DNA from: Epichloe hybrida | Lineage: Eukaryota; Ascomycota; Sordariomycetes; Hypocreales; Clavicipitaceae | DNA: 64,000 nucleotides | Direction of reading: 5' to 3' | NCBI GenBank assembly: GCA_019022495.1 | Contig: JAFEKR010000009.1 | Coordinates: 992,001-1,056,000 of the forward strand | In this document: positions 24,063-33,037 of the stretch, piece by piece | How positions within the stretch are numbered: position 1 is the stretch's first letter | Layout: each line of letters begins with the position of its first letter | Translations under genes and position numbers: made by a program | The notes under the pieces: model-generated | Seen by the model: the letters and a program-made list of their open reading frames with translations, nothing else | What the model was told of the DNA's origin: nothing | Database searches by the model: none

Positions 24063-25517
24063 ATGAAGACGGCTTCTGTTTTGATCGCTGCCGTTGCCGT
24101 CATATCAGCACAAGTTGAGGGCCGCAACCTGGTCGTCAACCAGCCCAGAGCTACCGGTACCGCCGCCCTTCCTGATGATGGTGTTTCTCCAAAGCCTACG
24201 TCGCCTCCTGGGTTGCATCATCTGCCCCCAGGAGGCATGTTCAGAAGAGCACCCCCTTCCATGGCGCTCCTGACCGCCATGATTGCCCCCGACAATACCT
24301 GCGGTTGGATCTCAGCCAGTGTTGCTGTCCCCTATACCTGCGGCGGCGGCGGAACATGCGGTCTGGTGTTGGCTCAGAAGACGTTCTCAGGAGTCGTCAT
24401 GTGCTTCAACGACGTGGCATACAACTTTCGTTTCGCTTGCATTGATTACAATTCCTACTTCTCGTCCAGCGTTTGCGATCATCTCTGCGCCGAGAACACA
24501 CAAGTCATGAAGTGGTACGTGGACTAGATCGAACAATTGTCATTGCCTCTTCTTCTTGGCAGCCAACATGGCCAATCCGTGTTTTGACCGAATGACCGAA
24601 TGACCAAACTTACCAACTGACACTGACAAATCTCTTCCCCCAACAGCACGGAAAGCGCCATGCCATACTGCAACACCATTGCTTTCCCCGGCGGCGTCAC
24701 AGACTACTGGTGCAACTCCATCAACTACTCCACAGCCCAGCTTGCCCAGACAACCTGGCGCGGGCAGACCGACGCCAGAATCTACACCAGAATCGTCCAA
24801 TCTCTCACCAGCTCCGTCGTTTTCTCCTCAACGCCTAGAAGCGTGACCAACCTCGCTCCCACGGCCACCAATGCCGAGAACTCTGGCGGTGCTTCCGAGA
24901 CTGGCGGAGTCGGCAATGGCAGCGGCAGCGGCAGCGGCAGCGGCAACGACAGCGGCAACGACAGAGGTCGAAAAACACCAGTCGGCGCCATTGTCGGCGG
25001 TATCGTCGGCGGTGTCGCTGCCGTCGGTCTCGGTCTCGGTCTCTTAGCCCTCTTCCTCTTCCTCCGTCGCAAGAAGAGCAAGGCTGCTGGCCAGACGGAG
25101 ACGGAGACACCTCCATCAAACCAGTCTCCCATGCAACCCGGTGCCTCTCCAGGCATGCCCATGACCCAGGCATACCACGACCCCAAGTCCAGCGCTTCTC
25201 CGCCTCCCCCACAGGAATATCCTCCTCAGCAACAATACCAGCACACGACGCCTTCCCCCCAGGGAGGATATTATCCTCAACAGTCGCTCGGTCCCTCCTC
25301 CCCGACGGCCTCACACATGACAGATCCCCGTATGAGCCACATTACCACCAGTCCCACGCCCACGCCGGCGAACGCCTATGCGACACCGCCCCCTGACCAG
25401 CTGCCTCAGCCTGGACAGCGGCCTCATACCCAAGCTCCTCCTCCCCCGGGATCCGTGTACGAAGCCCCCGCTCAAACTGGCGACAACCACCGCGGCCAAA
25501 TGCACGAGTTGGGCTAG
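24063..25517 (+). CDS. Single-pass membrane glycoprotein-like protein with Cys-rich ectodomain
   Basis: Two exons (24063-24514, 24647-25517) give 440 residues. A cleavable signal peptide (MKTASVLIAAVAVISAQVEG) opens the protein. The ectodomain has paired cysteines (NTCGW, YTCGGGGTCG, MCF, FACIDY, VCDHLC, KCTES, YCNT, YWCNS). A (Gly-Ser)n/Gly-Asn linker follows, then one transmembrane helix at about residues 262-290 (GAIVGGIVGGVAAVGLGLGL) ending in RRKK. The cytoplasmic tail of about 145 residues is Pro/Gln/Tyr-rich. This architecture is like fungal wall-sensor or mucin-like surface proteins, but I see no WSC or Mid2 domain that I can name. Function unknown. Confidence 0.8.
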
Positions 25518-26124
25518 CGGCGTCTCTTGGGGGAAGCGTCTCCGGAGTATCAAGAACCAAGATGTATATAACTGTACAGATTGAGCGTTAGCGATACCAT
25601 TCCAAGGGAATGTGGGGACAATGACGCAAATAAGTGATGTCCCATGAGTCGGAGTTTCTGGGTTTAGATTCTCTGGTATTTCCGCATCTTTCTCGTAGGT
25701 GGGGGAAAAATGATGAATTCCTTTGGCGGGAGAATATGAATCTTTATACGTCCAAGGCCCCGTCTTGTGTAGACAACCCGTGTAGTACTCATCTATATCC
25801 GTGGTGGCGGATCTAGGATGATCTGGGGAGGAAATCTTGACGTTTAATTTTAACACAACGATTGTGCGAGTTGCATGTATCCCCCCCCCCTCCCCCGAAA
25901 AAGGGGGATACCTAGAACGTGTCAGGCAAGGATGGTGCTCTCGTGCATCTCAACCTGTCACTCACTGGTGTCCATTTTTCGAGCGCAACTCCTACCTGGA
26001 CCGAGGACACACGGGGGAAAAGCAACCCGTCAACAGTCAAGCTTTAAACTCATCTCCAGAAAAGACATGCACGCTGTGACTCATGCCAAGACACACACAC
26101 AAAGTCCACGCAATGGCATGGCCC
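25518..26124. other. Intergenic region between convergent surface-protein and acetyltransferase genes
   Basis: A 3' UTR region. A C-rich/A/G-rich inverted pair (C-tract near 25880, then AAAAAGGGGGA) may form a small hairpin at 25881-25909. No gene. Confidence 0.4.
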
Positions 26125-26326
26125 TCATTCCGTCGTCAGCCTCAGCTTCTTGCCTACATCCCTCCGTCTCGCCTGGACGGCAGCTCTCTCGGAAGCCTTG
26201 CTCTCGCCTGCGTCGGCGTTTCCGTCCCGCGCCTTTAATGCCTGCAATAGCATGCCTGCGTCGAAGAAACCATCTGTTTACGGTAACGTCAATGTCAGCG
26301 CCGGAGAAGAGAAGAATTCATCTTGG

Positions 26327-26365
<39 letters not shown>

Positions 26366-28693
26366 GGTTTCTCACTCGAGGGAGTGGGAGACAGTGTGGG
26401 ATGAGAGACAACTTACAGCCACCTAGTTCATCGTCGTCACTTCCAAGGGCACTCTCCTCGGCCTGACTTGCCGTCTCCTTGACGGTCGCCACGCCCTCGG
26501 TGGTGATGAGTCTGCCGCGAGATCTGAGCCGGCTCGTCTGGTTTGGTCTGGAGGACTCGGCTTCTCTGGCACGACTGCTCTTGTTGGTCGAGGGCTTTCG
26601 ATTCGTGATTCTCAAGATGCGCCTGATCTCGAGGAGATAGCTCTCTAGCGTGGCGACGAAGCGCTTCGTCTGCCGGTGTTTGCTGGAGACGCAGATGGAG
26701 ATGGTGTCGTCCTTGATGATGTACCCGATGCCGAAGCCGTCTCCGGATGTTGGCCCGAAGCCGAATTGTCGGAGCGAGGGGTTTCCGCAGTTGGAAGTGG
26801 ACAGGACGGTCGTGTTGAGCTTGTCCCATCCGCCGTCGGCGAAGATCAGAGGCAGAGGGTGCGAATCTCGCGTTCGCGAGTTTGTGCTGTCGCCGCGCTC
26901 CGCGCTTGATCTCTTGCCTGTCGGACTGCTGCTGCTGCCGACGCTGCTGCCGACGCTGCTCATGCCGCTGTCCATCTCGCCATCGACATATTTCTGCCAG
27001 ACACAGAAGAGGGCGTACAGGTGACGATCGCATCCCTCCGCTTTGAGGCACTCCCTGGTCCGGCTCGTATGCTTCTGACAGGCGCGTCTGAGAGCCTCAA
27101 TCTTGTGCTCCACGGGGTTGTCGGCCCAGAAGGCCTGAACAAAGTCTACCGACTCTGGAGACACGGTGCGCACCGCTTCTGTGCGGCCGTGGAGATAGAA
27201 CTTGGTCATGGCCGGCTCGTAGGTGCTCTCCACGCGACCGTACAGACCGTAGTAGGCCGCTTGGAAAGCCATCTGGACGAATGCGTCTGGGGACAATCCC
27301 ATCGAAGTGATGAAGTTCTTGCCGTAGGAGCTGAAGTCAAGACACTGGAACTCGTTTTGCTCGATCAAGTCGGCTAGTCTAGTTTCTGCGAAACGGACGG
27401 CGATGCTCAGTTCGGGCATCATGTCCCATTCCAGCTTTCGCGGGGTGGTGTTGACATCACCGAAGCTCTCGGGATCTCGTTTGGATGGATCGGGGCTTGT
27501 TGACGTCCACAAAGTGGGAGCCTGGCCGTTGATGGTGCGCGCGAATCGTAAGATGGTGTCAGTGTAGACATCGCTGGCGAATCGGAGGACGGTGTGGCCG
27601 TCAACACCAGTGTGCTCAAAGTTGATGCCTGCGCTTCCGTTCTTGCAGACAATCATCTGCATCTTGTCGTACCACCGATTGGTACACGTTCCAATCTGCA
27701 CACCGTTCTTGACCTCGCTTGTGCCACACAACATGTTCTGACATAGTGCAGCAACGTCCTGGGGCTCCGTGTAATCAAGACAGAGCGCAAAGAGCGCCGA
27801 GTCCACAATGTTTAGGCAGTCGGCATTGTTGGACTCGGCGTCTCTGGTCAACACGTCTCTCAGGCCGGACCAAGTTTTGCGGTTTTCTGTGCTGAGCACA
27901 CCGAGCGCGCCCTTGGCAGCTTCTTGGATTGGAGTTTGAGCAGCGTCCTCCGTTATCGTCTGCAAGTTGACGGCAATGTCCTTTTCCGTCATAATGACGT
28001 CTGAATTGTCGTCGAGAACATCAAACCAGTAGATTTGGCCGTGACAGATGACCACGATGTGCTTGGCCCCGGGGTCCTGCACAATCTGGCAGCCATTCTC
28101 AGTCGGCACTCGAGCTGTTCCAAACAAACGAGAGAACTGATACATGCACAAGGGCTTGCCCTTGACCGTGTCCGGAGGGAGCTCTTCCTTGCGAACTGCC
28201 CGGATGAACTCGAGGGCAGAAACCACGAGTGATGCTGCACGGGTGACTTGGTTGTTGCGAGCGGGAGTAGGGTCGTCTTCAAGAAGGAAAAAAGGATTCA
28301 GGTTCAGAACCACGGGATTGTCAAAGTTCAAGTACGAGTCGTACCCTGCGAGGGAGGGGGGGAAACAAAAAAAGAGTTAGGACAAGTATGGACATGAGAA
28401 GCATTGGGGCATGAAAAGTCATTTCACTTACAAAACTGCTCAATGTAACTCGTCTTTCCCTGGGCATACCTCTTTAGCTTCTCTTGCAGATCTGGGCCAT
28501 CTCCTTCAAGAAAGTCTCTGACGGCGTGCTCTGTTTCAGCTCGTTCACTAGGAGTTTGCAATGGTCTCAGAGCCTGCAAATACTTGTCACATGTGCTTGC
28601 GAGATCTGGGATAGGAAGCTTGGGCAGCTTGTCCTGGGAGGCAAACGTGATGCCACCATCCCTTTGACCATCACCGCTGTTGTCCAGAGGCAT
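26125..28693 (-). CDS. Carnitine O-acetyltransferase, cytosolic (YAT1/FacC type)
   Basis: Three exons (28693-28432, 28345-26417, 26273-26125) give 779 residues. Family blocks: KLPKLPIPDL near the N-terminus, WYDSYLNFDNPVVLNLNPFF spanning intron 1, catalytic His about 332 in NFEHTGVDGH, the carnitine-site segment YGRVESTYEPAM then GRTEAVR, and the STS motif followed by FGFGPTSGDGFGIGY. The last exon restores YGFFDAGMLLQALKAR and the stop. Reading through intron 2 would instead give a poly-Lys tail from its A35 tract. A Ser-rich insertion near residue 560 makes it longer than animal enzymes. It shuttles acetyl units between acetyl-CoA and acetylcarnitine. There is no C-terminal SKL-type peroxisomal signal (ends RLTTE), so a cytosolic location is inferred. 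Confidence 0.9.
26274..26416 (-). other. Intron with a 35-base homopolymer in the acetyltransferase gene
   Basis: T35 on the plus strand (26330-26364), read as A35 in the transcript. GT-AG ends and frame closure on both sides support excision. Confidence 0.85.
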
Positions 28694-29602
28694 TCTTGCG
28701 TGGGCGGCGGATGGGTTCAAGGGAATTCGAGGTGCGATGGACGAGATGGACTCAGGTAGAGTGCGGGGGAGTTGCAGATATTGACAAAGGTTCTGTAAGC
28801 CTCTCTGCCAGCGAATTGGGCGGATTGAAAACTCTTGCTTTGGCAGTCATGGTTTGTTAGCCTCGGAATGACGAGCTCTCCATTATTTGTTTCGAAAAGT
28901 AGAGTGGTGAGACACTGGTGCTGATATTGAGGCCGCCGCGCAGGGCTGTGCGGTTAAAAGGTAGTGATGGTCTTGGAGATGACGGGCTGGCATGTCACTC
29001 TGGCCCCATGAAGTAAAATAAGTCATGACTGTTTTTCAGCATGTCCTTTGGACGCGAACAAACTCGAAGGGTCGCCAATGTATGATATGTTGTAGAGTAA
29101 GAGAGAAGGGAAAGAGACAAGACTTGAAGGCGACCAGACAGAGTGCGGGAGGAAGAAGAGCAGAAGGGAAACCGTGTATCATCAGGGTGCTATGTATGTG
29201 TAAATGGCGGCAGATGGCCGTGGAAGACCGGATGATGTGGGGAAGAAGAGATCGGGGGAACAGGAAGATGAGAGTGGCACAACGGCAATCTTTCAACAAG
29301 TTTTCCGACACGCATGTGGTACTCACAGTAGATGGATGGGGTGGCTGACGAGGTATCGCCAGTGCGATTGGTATGCCGGAATGGAACGAGGAGGTCGTGA
29401 GATGGAGAAGAGATTAATTCATGGTAAGAAAATAGCGCAGAGCCGAGTGACGGAACGTCAAGGACGTTGGAGACGCGGAGCTCGAAGCGTGAAGCACTCC
29501 ATCAGTCCTCCTGGCCTGGGGTGGTGGTTGACTTGACTATTCCGGGGGTGGCGTGGAGGGGTGCGGGGACCTGTCAACAGCTGCAATTGGCTGTTTCGAT
29601 AC

Positions 29603-29628
29603 GCAGACAGCAGACAGCAGACAGCAGA
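29603..29628. repeat. 7-bp tandem array, unit CAGACAG
   Basis: Three to four units in intergenic DNA. Confidence 0.85.
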
Positions 29629-29989
29629 GAGTGGGTGGCGACAGTCCGTAGTTCGTGCCACATAATAAGCTGGGGAGAGATGGGCTACTCCGTACACCAT
29701 GATATACATACAATAGTCTTCATGTACATATGGGCGGCCCAGCGGGAGGGCCTGCAATTAAAGCAGAAGAAAAGTAATTGTATTATTCTATTAGATCTAG
29801 TCTGTAGAAGAAGGAATGAAATGACAAAGAGAGAGCATTCTTAACAGAAGAGGTATATCAGAGGTCTGTGGGCGGGCCACGTGACAACAAGCCAACCTTG
29901 CCCTATCGCGCGGTCGGATGTGGGGCTGGCCCGCGCCGACCTTTTTTTTGCCAGGCCACATTTGCGGCTGCGAAACGCGATTGATATCA

Positions 29990-30210
29990 TGCTTGTTCTG
30001 ACAAAAAGTAAAGCTAGGAATATATTTGTTTATATAAAAAAAAAACATAGTAAGGTGCGTCTTTTGCTTTAGGCCTAGCTACTCCTACGTATTCAAAAAA
30101 ATCCACTGCTGCGTGTTTACGTACTCTAGAGTAAGACTAGATAGGTTCTTTTACGCGGGGGGGGTCTTAACAGGTCTAAAACAGCTACAGTGGGTGTAAT
30201 ACAAAAAAAA
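29990..30210. mobile_element. Short AT-rich decayed repeat relic
   Basis: TAG/CTA-rich and A-rich, similar in base pattern to the 16-17 kb relic, with no open frame. Its identity is unknown. Confidence 0.3.
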
Positions 30211-30719
30211 ATTTGACACCACCCATATCAATGTGGTTAACGGAATATTTAATCGACCCGACAGACCGACCCGACGAATCGTCCTCAGCCGGCCCCACTC
30301 ACAGCATCTGCCGAGGGACGAAGCCGGTTGGCCAGAGAGGAAAAACTGCCGCTGTCCATCACAGCCACGTTCGGCAAGGAACAGGAACACAGGCGCTCAC
30401 GAGTCACAATGGAACTCGTCGCTGGCTAGCGTGGTACATGAAATTCGGGTACTACAATGGAAAGATACGACGTCGGGGGCGCGGCACGAGTAATGCACGG
30501 ACGGACCAGACTCGTCCGGATGCTATAGCCCAGGACCCGGAATCACACGCCATTGGCTAGACCATGTGCTAAGTCATTGTAGACCCTGACAAGAAGTCCT
30601 TTTTTATTATGTATGCCATGCATATGCATCCCCATGCCGAGATTCGAGTTTTTCATAGAAGCTGCTGGCATATGACAATGACAATACAAGAAAGTGTAAA
30701 AAAAAAAAAAAAAAAAATC

Positions 30720-30727
30720 TATATAAA
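30720..30727 (+). promoter_or_regulatory. TATA box of the cyanovirin-like gene
   Basis: TATATAAA about 90 bases before the start codon at 30818 and directly after a poly(A) run, a standard core-promoter spacing. Confidence 0.6.
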
Positions 30728-30817
30728 CCCCGCCACATGAGCCCTACTCCCCCCCCCCCGGGGTGCCGTCCGCTCTTCTCACACACGGCAATCAAAATTC
30801 ATCGTTCAGGACCCATC

Positions 30818-31334
30818 ATGAAGTCAACCGCTTTCTTGCTTTTCCTACAACTGGCCGTTCTGAGCATGGGCTCAGAAGCTGGCCTTGTTCCCCCGACAAA
30901 GAAGTCGCCGAGGGCCGTCAACATGGCTTGGGACCATTTCAGCGTCCTCGACGAGAAATGCGGTTACTTCCTCGGAGGACCACTCCGGGATCACATTGCG
31001 GGGATCTGTTGGCACGACGGAAAACTGATGAGCACAACGCTCGACCTGAATGGCTGCCTCGGCAATTCAGACGGCGTGTTGGCGGCAGAACGAAAGTATG
31101 TTTTCCCTGAACGGATTGACGTGTTCGCCAAGAACAGAGCGCGCGCCTTGTTGCAACATGCTTTTGTGGGATTGCTAATCATTTGTGTTTGAAAAAAAAA
31201 AAAAAAAAAAATTTAGTGGTCATTATGCGAAAACCTGCGAAACTCCATCATGCTATCTTGAAGGCCCAATGTATAAATGCAGATGCAAAGATATCGATGA
31301 CCAGTTGGTCGATACTTCCTACAACCTCAGTTAG
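30818..31334 (+). CDS. Small secreted protein with cyanovirin-N-like (CVNH) fold
   Basis: Two exons (30818-31095, 31217-31334) give 131 residues. A signal peptide (MKSTAFLLFLQLAVLSMGSEA) is followed by one CVNH repeat: KCGYFLGG, then IAGICWHDGKLMSTTLDLNGCLGNSDGVL. This matches the family pattern of a Cys, a short strand, an A-x-C strand, and LDLNxCxxNxxGxL. Exon 2 begins the second repeat (NGHYAKTCETPSCYLEG, then YKCRCKDIDDQLVDTSYNLS) but stops before the expected ExxxxNxxGxL end. The intron has a CTAAT branch point near 31174 and A20 just before the acceptor. CVNH proteins are small carbohydrate-binding lectins; a secreted lectin role is inferred. Reading through the intron gives a different, non-CVNH tail. 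Confidence 0.7.
31096..31216 (+). other. Intron with poly(A)20 before its acceptor (CVNH gene)
   Basis: GTATGT donor; A20 at 31192-31211 directly followed by ATTTAG. A purine tract where a pyrimidine tract is usual. Confidence 0.65.
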
Positions 31335-31859
31335 TCTCCCCACACACCACAATCATAATGTACTACTAGGCTGACTTGGAGGACCACCTCTGCGGGAATA
31401 GCGCTACTCCTTAGAAGTGAAAGCGGCGTCATAGGATGTCGTGAAATTCATAAAGTAGATTTCTTAGCTCCTTACCAGTGAAATAGGCGTCATGGGATGT
31501 TATAGCGTTTGTGGAAATTCTACAATGTTAAAGAAAGTAGGAGATTCTCACATATTGTGGTCACTTGTTCCATTATAAAGGGGGCGTTAAAAATTCAAAA
31601 AAACTTGGAGAGATAATACAATACATGCTGTAGTAATAAGAATGCTGTTTCATTGAAGGAACGCATTGTTCTCGTCGTGGTCGAAAGAAGTCCAAGCTTT
31701 GCATATACATGCCTAGTCTATCATCTATATACAAAGTTATGAATGAAGCTCCATCGCTCCCATCACTTTTTCCTTTGCCCCTTGATGATCCGTTGAAACT
31801 CCCCCCTAACCCCTAGCCTGCATGTCTGTCTCTCTCCCAATACGGACGGGTTTCCTCTC
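31335..31859. other. Intergenic region between the two small secreted-protein genes
   Basis: Holds a 13-codon frame resembling the missing end of the second CVNH repeat (31370-31414) and a 33-bp imperfect direct duplication (31407-31439 and 31468-31500). The rest is AT-rich. Confidence 0.5.
31407..31500. repeat. Imperfect direct duplication of 33 bp
   Basis: Copies at 31407-31439 and 31468-31500 begin CTCCTTA and share GGCGTCAT and GGATGT; about five or six mismatches. Confidence 0.75.
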
Positions 31860-32405
31860 TCAAACTGGATACTCGTTGTTCCTGACGAGCTTGACGATGC
31901 AAGTGTAGGGCCATGCGTCATGGTTCTTGAAGACACGGCTGTTGTACCATTTATTTGTTTCATTGAGAAGGACAGCCATCTGACCTCCATGTTCGCCACA
32001 GCCAATCAGTGCCGCTTTCTTCTTATCCTCGGATGCGTCTTTGCCTCCGTCAATAGCATTCGCAATGTCCAGGAGTGACGTGGCTGATGCTATGCTAGCG
32101 TTCACCTGCTCACCCATTACTATGACTGACATGGGATCGGCAATGTCGATGGACCACTCGACGCGGCTTAGGCCCTTGGGAAGTATGTAGAATGATGCGG
32201 CTTTGCCGATGTTGCGCCTCCAACGGTAACGGAGATAGTCGGCGGCGTACTCGATGTGCTCGACTGTCAGATTTTGGGACGTTGCGCCTTCGGTGTAGCA
32301 AACCTTGATGCCGGGGGTCATGGCAGCGGCCGCACGTATTGGTGATGAGGCGATTGCAAAGGCAGCGAGTGCAACTGCAGACGTTGTGATTTTGTTGAGA
32401 AACAT
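31860..32405 (-). CDS. Small secreted protein of unknown function
   Basis: A single exon gives 181 residues. MFLNKITTSAVALAAFAIASSPIRAAAA is a clear signal peptide, so I start at 32405 rather than at the upstream in-frame ATG, whose extra 56 residues are a basic low-complexity leader (KKKKRERERR) encoded by a 5' leader tract. The mature part is about 153 residues with three cysteines (KVCYTEG, IGCGEHGG, YTCIVKL) and two N-glycosylation sequons (NLTV, NETN). I do not recognise the family. Size, secretion and location beside decayed DNA fit an effector-like protein, which is only inference. Confidence 0.7.
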   Translation of the reverse strand: MFLNKITTSAVALAAFAIASSPIRAAAAMTPGIKVCYTEGATSQNLTVEHIEYAADYLRYRWRRNIGKAASFYILPKGLSRVEWSIDIADPMSVIVMGEQVNASIASATSLLDIANAIDGGKDASEDKKKAALIGCGEHGGQMAVLLNETNKWYNSRVFKNHDAWPYTCIVKLVRNNEYPV

Positions 32406-33037
32406 GTTGCCGGGATGATGTGACTTGGGGATCGCAACCACGAGGTAGTCAGGATCTTTTTTTCCCCTTCTCTCTCTCTCTCTTTTTTTTTTTTTGGGGG
32501 GTTCTATATTTTTGTTGGACTTGCGACCCGAAAAGTTAGCCGATGTCCCACAGGGAATCAGGGTCCAAGTCACGCCTTGTCATTATAATTCGGGTATATG
32601 TATAACATGCTTCTAGACCCCAATCCCTTGGATACGGACCGTTGGATTGGATTGGGTCCTCGCTGACTAAACCAGGGCATCAACGGGTCTAGACCCCATG
32701 CAACATAATAATCCTTGTCTGTCATACAATGTATGTACTCCGTACTCCGTGTACATACAACGGAGTCCCGGCGTTTCTTCAACACTCCACATTTTGATTA
32801 ATCCGGAGGCTTCTCTTCTAGAACCAGGAGAAGAACGGCAAGAAGGAGCAAAAGTGGATGCGAAACAAAAGCACGCAATCCGGCCCAGAAGACACTTTTC
32901 CCTCACCCCAGATGGGGTCTCGGCGGCAGTAAGACACGGCGGCATTCACTTTCTTTTTTTTTCCCTCATTTCGGGCGGCCCTTTTATCATCATCATCATC
33001 ATCATCATTATCCTTGCATGATTCCTGCAGTCTGACC
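32406..33037. other. Divergent intergenic region between the secreted protein and the permease
   Basis: Has a CT/T-rich leader for the minus-strand gene (near 32468-32498), a double TACTCCGTA motif (32736-32749) and an (ATC)n run (about 32987-33009) just before the permease start. Confidence 0.5.

Larger units (their letters stand above)
28694..30817. other. Divergent intergenic region, gene-poor and partly AT-rich
   Basis: The first 160 bases are the acetyltransferase 5' region. Further on are a 7-bp CAGACAG array (29603-29628), a TACTCCGTA motif (29686-29694), an AT-rich decayed patch (about 29990-30210) and a poly(A) run at about 30699-30717. Open frames of 100-125 codons here have no recognisable content. 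Confidence 0.5.

Noticed and set aside
31096..31192. Alternative C-terminus of the CVNH protein by intron read-through (YVFPERIDVFAK...)
   Set aside because: Splicing gives a Cys-containing second CVNH repeat, whereas read-through gives an unrelated hydrophobic tail.
32406..32573. Longer N-terminus of the unknown secreted protein
   Set aside because: The extra residues include a KKKKRERERR run from a CT-rich leader and would bury the signal peptide.
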